A stretch of 64,000 nucleotides of DNA, taken from positions 25,680 to 89,679 of the forward strand of contig CAZJWR010000007.1 of assembly GCA_964549765.1 (NCBI GenBank), written 5' to 3'. The DNA comes from CAZJWR01 sp964549765 (GTDB lineage: Bacteria > Zixibacteria > MSB-5A5 > GN15 > JAAZOE01). How positions within the stretch are numbered: the first letter of the stretch is position 1; each line of letters begins with the position of its first letter. A program made the position numbers and the translations under genes. This document shows positions 61,448 through 64,000 of this stretch, piece after piece. The notes below the pieces were generated by a model that was given only the letters and a program-made list of their open reading frames with translations, did not search any database and was not told the DNA's origin.

Positions 61448-63130
61448 CTACTCAGCGCACCCCGACTGCGGCAGCGGACCGCTTTTGAAAATGTAATCGA
61501 TCAAATAGATGGCGTCGATGAGATTGACCGTACAATCGGCATTAACATCGGCCCGATTCAGGGGGTATGGAGCCACGCCGCTTCGAAAAATGTAGTTGAT
61601 GAGAAAGACGACTCCGCCGATGCTGTAATTCATGTTGTAAAAATTGACATTATATGTCCCGGTATGCCAGCATGTCGAAGGACTGTTTCCCCGGCTCGAC
61701 ACATATGCCCGGAACACGATTTCGCTGTCATTATGCATAAAATATCCCGAGGGCGCGTACGGCACGGAATCCCATACAATTCCCGGCATGATTGGCGCCG
61801 TCGCCAAGGGCGTCTGGGCGAATTCGAAACTGGCGCCGCGATCGCGACTCAACCCGGCGCCGAGCCAGCGATTATTGCCGTCCATCGAATTAAACCGGCC
61901 GTTGTATATTATGAACCACTGATCGGCGTCAAAGGGCACGACGTCGTAATGCCAAATGAGACAGCTGTCCCCGTCAATATCGGTCATGGTCACGACCGTG
62001 GTGTCCATGTCGTGACCGCCCCCGCTGAAGACGACGATCTTCCCCGAATCCCAGACGTCCTCCATAGCCTCCGACTGAAATCGGTATAGCGCCCTCTTGA
62101 AGAAGCCGCTGTTGGAACAATGGAGAGCAAACAGAGAGAATGAACCGTCCCCGTTGGCGACGACCGACGGGCACACCCAGTAACCCAAACGTGTAATGGG
62201 AACGGGAGTTGACCAGTTTACTCCATCGGCGCTATGCGATATGAAAATCCGCGAGGCAGGATAATACACAACCAGAAACGCGACCCAGAGATTTCCCTCG
62301 GCGTCGCTGAATAAATCCGGATCGGCAAGGTGAAGACATACCTGCCCCTGCCAGACCGTATCGGCATAACCGGGCCGGCCGACGGAATCGATGTCGTAGC
62401 GGCCGGTGTCGGTCGGCCAGCCGTCATCGCGGCCGTTGGAATAGTCGGTATCGAAATACCAGAAGATGGTATCGGTCGGCGCCATATGGAACTGCTCGTA
62501 GGAAAAAATCGGATTGGCAATGGTATCCCCGGGATTGGGGCCGACCTGATTCGAATACGATATCCCGTCGGGGCCGGCGACGATTTGGATGCTCTCGTCA
62601 CAGGGGCCCTGCGCCAGGGGCGTGCCCAGCGGGGTGAAGGCCATCCAGAACTGGTGCGGATCGACCTGGATTCCGCCTCCCTGGCTGGCGCTGTCGGCCA
62701 GGCGCGGCCAGCCGTTCGAGAAATATTGAACATGAGCATGCATGGCGATGGAACTATCCTGATACAGGGACCCGTACGGTGAACACGTCGGCTTCACCCG
62801 CCACGGGATTCCCGTCAGGTAACTGTCCACCGGGACCAGCGACATATGAGAAATATCGAGGCTGAAATCGCCGGGAGTATATACTCCATCCAGCAGGGCC
62901 GCCTCCGAGCCGGTTGCAGCCGTCTTCACGTCCACCGTCGAGGCCGGTATCGGGACGCTGGGAATCCCGGCCGGACGGACCGGAACAACCGCCGCGGAGG
63001 AATCATTGACGGGTTCATCGGCGGACCAATCGGGCGGGATGTCGGATTGATCGGCGGCCGCCGCGATGACGAAACTCCCGAGGAGTATCACCCCGAGGAC
63101 AGCGGCACCGACCAGGAAGAAACTTTTCAT
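61448..63130 (-). CDS. Large secreted protein with C-terminal dockerin-like repeats
   Basis: About 560 residues: signal peptide (MKSFFLVGAAVLGVILLGSF), a mixed low-complexity stretch, then a beta-rich domain with BNR/sialidase-like features (SHSADGVNWSTPVPI, DRGASFEFAQTPL). The end has two dockerin-like repeats (NYSIGGVVFLINYIFRSG and NADCTVNLIDAIYLIDYIF). The BNR pattern suggests a five- or six-bladed propeller acting on carbohydrate, but catalytic residues are not evident. ATG 63130 follows AGGAAAAA. It is convergent with the zinc-ribbon gene. Confidence 0.82.
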   Translation of the reverse strand: MKSFFLVGAAVLGVILLGSFVIAAAADQSDIPPDWSADEPVNDSSAAVVPVRPAGIPSVPIPASTVDVKTAATGSEAALLDGVYTPGDFSLDISHMSLVPVDSYLTGIPWRVKPTCSPYGSLYQDSSIAMHAHVQYFSNGWPRLADSASQGGGIQVDPHQFWMAFTPLGTPLAQGPCDESIQIVAGPDGISYSNQVGPNPGDTIANPIFSYEQFHMAPTDTIFWYFDTDYSNGRDDGWPTDTGRYDIDSVGRPGYADTVWQGQVCLHLADPDLFSDAEGNLWVAFLVVYYPASRIFISHSADGVNWSTPVPITRLGYWVCPSVVANGDGSFSLFALHCSNSGFFKRALYRFQSEAMEDVWDSGKIVVFSGGGHDMDTTVVTMTDIDGDSCLIWHYDVVPFDADQWFIIYNGRFNSMDGNNRWLGAGLSRDRGASFEFAQTPLATAPIMPGIVWDSVPYAPSGYFMHNDSEIVFRAYVSSRGNSPSTCWHTGTYNVNFYNMNYSIGGVVFLINYIFRSGVAPYPLNRADVNADCTVNLIDAIYLIDYIFKSGPLPQSGCAE

Positions 63131-63390
63131 ATTTTTCCTGCGGCAAGTACATTGCAACGCCAAATGGCGTCGCTATAGACAGTATACGCTGATACTCGAT
63201 TTTGTCAATTCTAATTTATTCGCCCCGGTTTGGAAAGATTTTGCCGTCGGGCGGTTTCCGCCGATCAATTCAAGCGGCGCGGCCCGGACGAAGGCCTTGA
63301 TGTCACCCGTTACGGTCTTTCGCCGATTCAACCACAACGGATGGATGGTCCAAAGGGCAGAATTCCGCGTACCGCTCTTGCGTTCTTGGC

Positions 63391-63436
63391 CTTACAGCGA
63401 AATGGGTTCGTTTGTTCATTTTTACATTTTCCGGAA
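63391..63436. repeat. Diverged 40-base repeat, copy 1
   Basis: Contains GCGAAATGGGTTCGTTTGTT then CATTTTTACATTTTCCGGAA, about 75% identical to copy 2 about 100 bases away. Read on the minus strand both copies encode a Lys-Xaa-Asn-Xaa-like dispersed-repeat peptide pattern (NKRTHF versus DKTNPI). This suggests a repeat family with decayed copies. Confidence 0.5.
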
Positions 63437-63483
63437 TCGAACATTCGTAAATTGATTGCACTAATATCCCCGACAAGTAGTTA

Positions 63484-63530
63484 CGGCGAATTGGGTTCGT
63501 TTTGTCAAATTTACTGTTTTCGGGGACGCT
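63484..63530. repeat. Diverged 40-base repeat, copy 2
   Basis: Contains GCGAATTGGGTTCGTTTTGT then CAAATTTACTGTTTTCGGGG, the partner of copy 1. The reverse strand reads KFDKTNPIRR, a peptide pattern I associate with junk frames from dispersed repeats in related genomes. Confidence 0.5.
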
Positions 63531-63887
63531 TGCTATCCTCGGCCCGGAGGGCTCCCTCACCCCCGGTCTCTCTCCCGGCGAGCGAGGGGAGAAGAAAATC
63601 GTGGCGGGCTTTGTGCCCGGCCGATGTCCACATCTGCCGGGAATATTTCCGTGGGCGTCAGACGCCCTCGTCTGCCCCGCAACGATAATAATATTCCTGT
63701 GGCGCCGGGAACCCGTTCTCGACACCGCGACCACCGGCGTATTCCAAGATATTCGCACAGACGCTCCTCTACAACGTGCCCTCTACATATATGCCCCGCG
63801 CGACAAACTGCATCGATTTGACACCAAAATGGGGTGGTTGGTGAAGGGAATTGCACAGATGGATGTCGCCGAATCTAAGTCACTTAT

Positions 63888-63906
63888 CCCACAGCAAAGC
63901 TGTGGG
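63888..63906. repeat. Small perfect hairpin, possible palindromic repeat or terminator
   Basis: CCCACAGC pairs with GCTGTGGG around AAA. On the plus strand GCACCCGGGTTATTTTTT follows, so it could terminate plus-strand transcription; no plus-strand gene precedes it within the window. Confidence 0.4.
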
Positions 63907-64000
63907 GCACCCGGGTTATTTTTTCAGGTTTACGGATTAGACTAACTCCACCACCATATCCTCGCGTAGATCTTAAAAGCCCAATCCTCGCCAAATCCGC

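Larger units (their letters stand above)
63131..64000. other. Repeat-rich non-coding region at the right end
   Basis: 870 bases without a credible gene. It holds two diverged copies of a 40-base unit, a stretch resembling dispersed CTCACCCCCGG/CTCTCTCCCGG intergenic repeats (about 63551-63594), and a small hairpin CCCACAGC-AAA-GCTGTGGG (63888-63906). The open frames here have repeat-like, low-complexity translations. No gene remnant was recognised. Confidence 0.6.

Noticed and set aside
63303..63945. Overlapping 147-151-codon frames on both strands at the right end
   Set aside because: They run through the repeat mosaic, have no ribosome sites and show the peptide patterns of dispersed repeats.

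Overview
The window is a gene-dense, fairly GC-rich bacterial chromosome segment with nearly every gene on the minus strand. Gram-negative features are outer-membrane barrel-like proteins, secreted proteins ending in type IX secretion (NPFNP...VLGxxV...SGVYF) sorting domains, and dockerin-like tails of the GDxNxDGxVNxxDxVYxINYIF type. This combination is common in the FCB superphylum, particularly candidate Zixibacteria. That placement is an inference; no rRNA or ribosomal-protein marker is present to settle it. Sigma70-like promoters of the form TTGAC(A/T)-N16/17-TATnnT recur. No CRISPR, IS element or phage was seen.

Layout, left to right: (1) 1-4660, 2-oxoacid:ferredoxin oxidoreductase genes with NuoE/NuoF-like subunits and a P-loop ATPase; (2) 4991-7726, a polysaccharide deacetylase, an alpha/beta hydrolase and an unknown gene; (3) 8005-13491, a glycolytic operon (PPi-type phosphofructokinase, a barrel-like protein, gap, pgk, tpiA) continuing into secG and tRNA-Leu(GAG); (4) 13534-19994, an aspartyl protease and the elongasome genes rodA, mrdA, mreD, mreC, plus a PTS IIA protein; (5) 20078-31378, accA and a surface-glycan/glycosylation locus; (6) 31507-34949, a pyrimidine operon pyrR-pyrB-pyrC behind a PyrR-type attenuator; (7) 34946-43011, an orphan double ABC ATPase and the operon accC-gcvH-gcvPA-DUF2007 pair-selenoprotein-gcvPB; (8) 43030-46589, TPR-pepP-accB-pilT; (9) 46664-48306, a ferritin-like protein and a SHOCT-like/DUF2089 pair; (10) 48375-55443, secreted dockerin/T9SS proteins including a large subtilase; (11) 55633-63130, a STAS protein, an NtrC-type regulator, a barrel protein, an EF-G paralogue, a small zinc-ribbon protein and another secreted dockerin protein; (12) 63131-64000, non-coding, repeat-rich DNA.

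The main discovery is at 38034-38993. A secreted thioredoxin-fold/TPR protein is interrupted by one in-frame UGA exactly where the first cysteine of the CxxC redox motif should be (UGA-Pro-Trp-Cys). A perfect 7-bp hairpin follows at the spacing expected of a bacterial SECIS element. The frame reads as a selenoprotein, and ordinary gene calling would truncate it. A second hidden element is the pyrR leader: a PyrR-binding-loop consensus, a mutually exclusive antiterminator, an intrinsic terminator with seven U, and a 25-codon leader peptide whose stop overlaps the pyrR TTG start.

Metabolically the genes suggest an anaerobe or microaerobe using ferredoxin-linked 2-oxoacid oxidation, pyrophosphate-dependent glycolysis, a split glycine decarboxylase (P1/P2 subunits), a multi-subunit acetyl-CoA carboxylase scattered over three loci, rod-shaped growth and an elaborate secreted protein repertoire.
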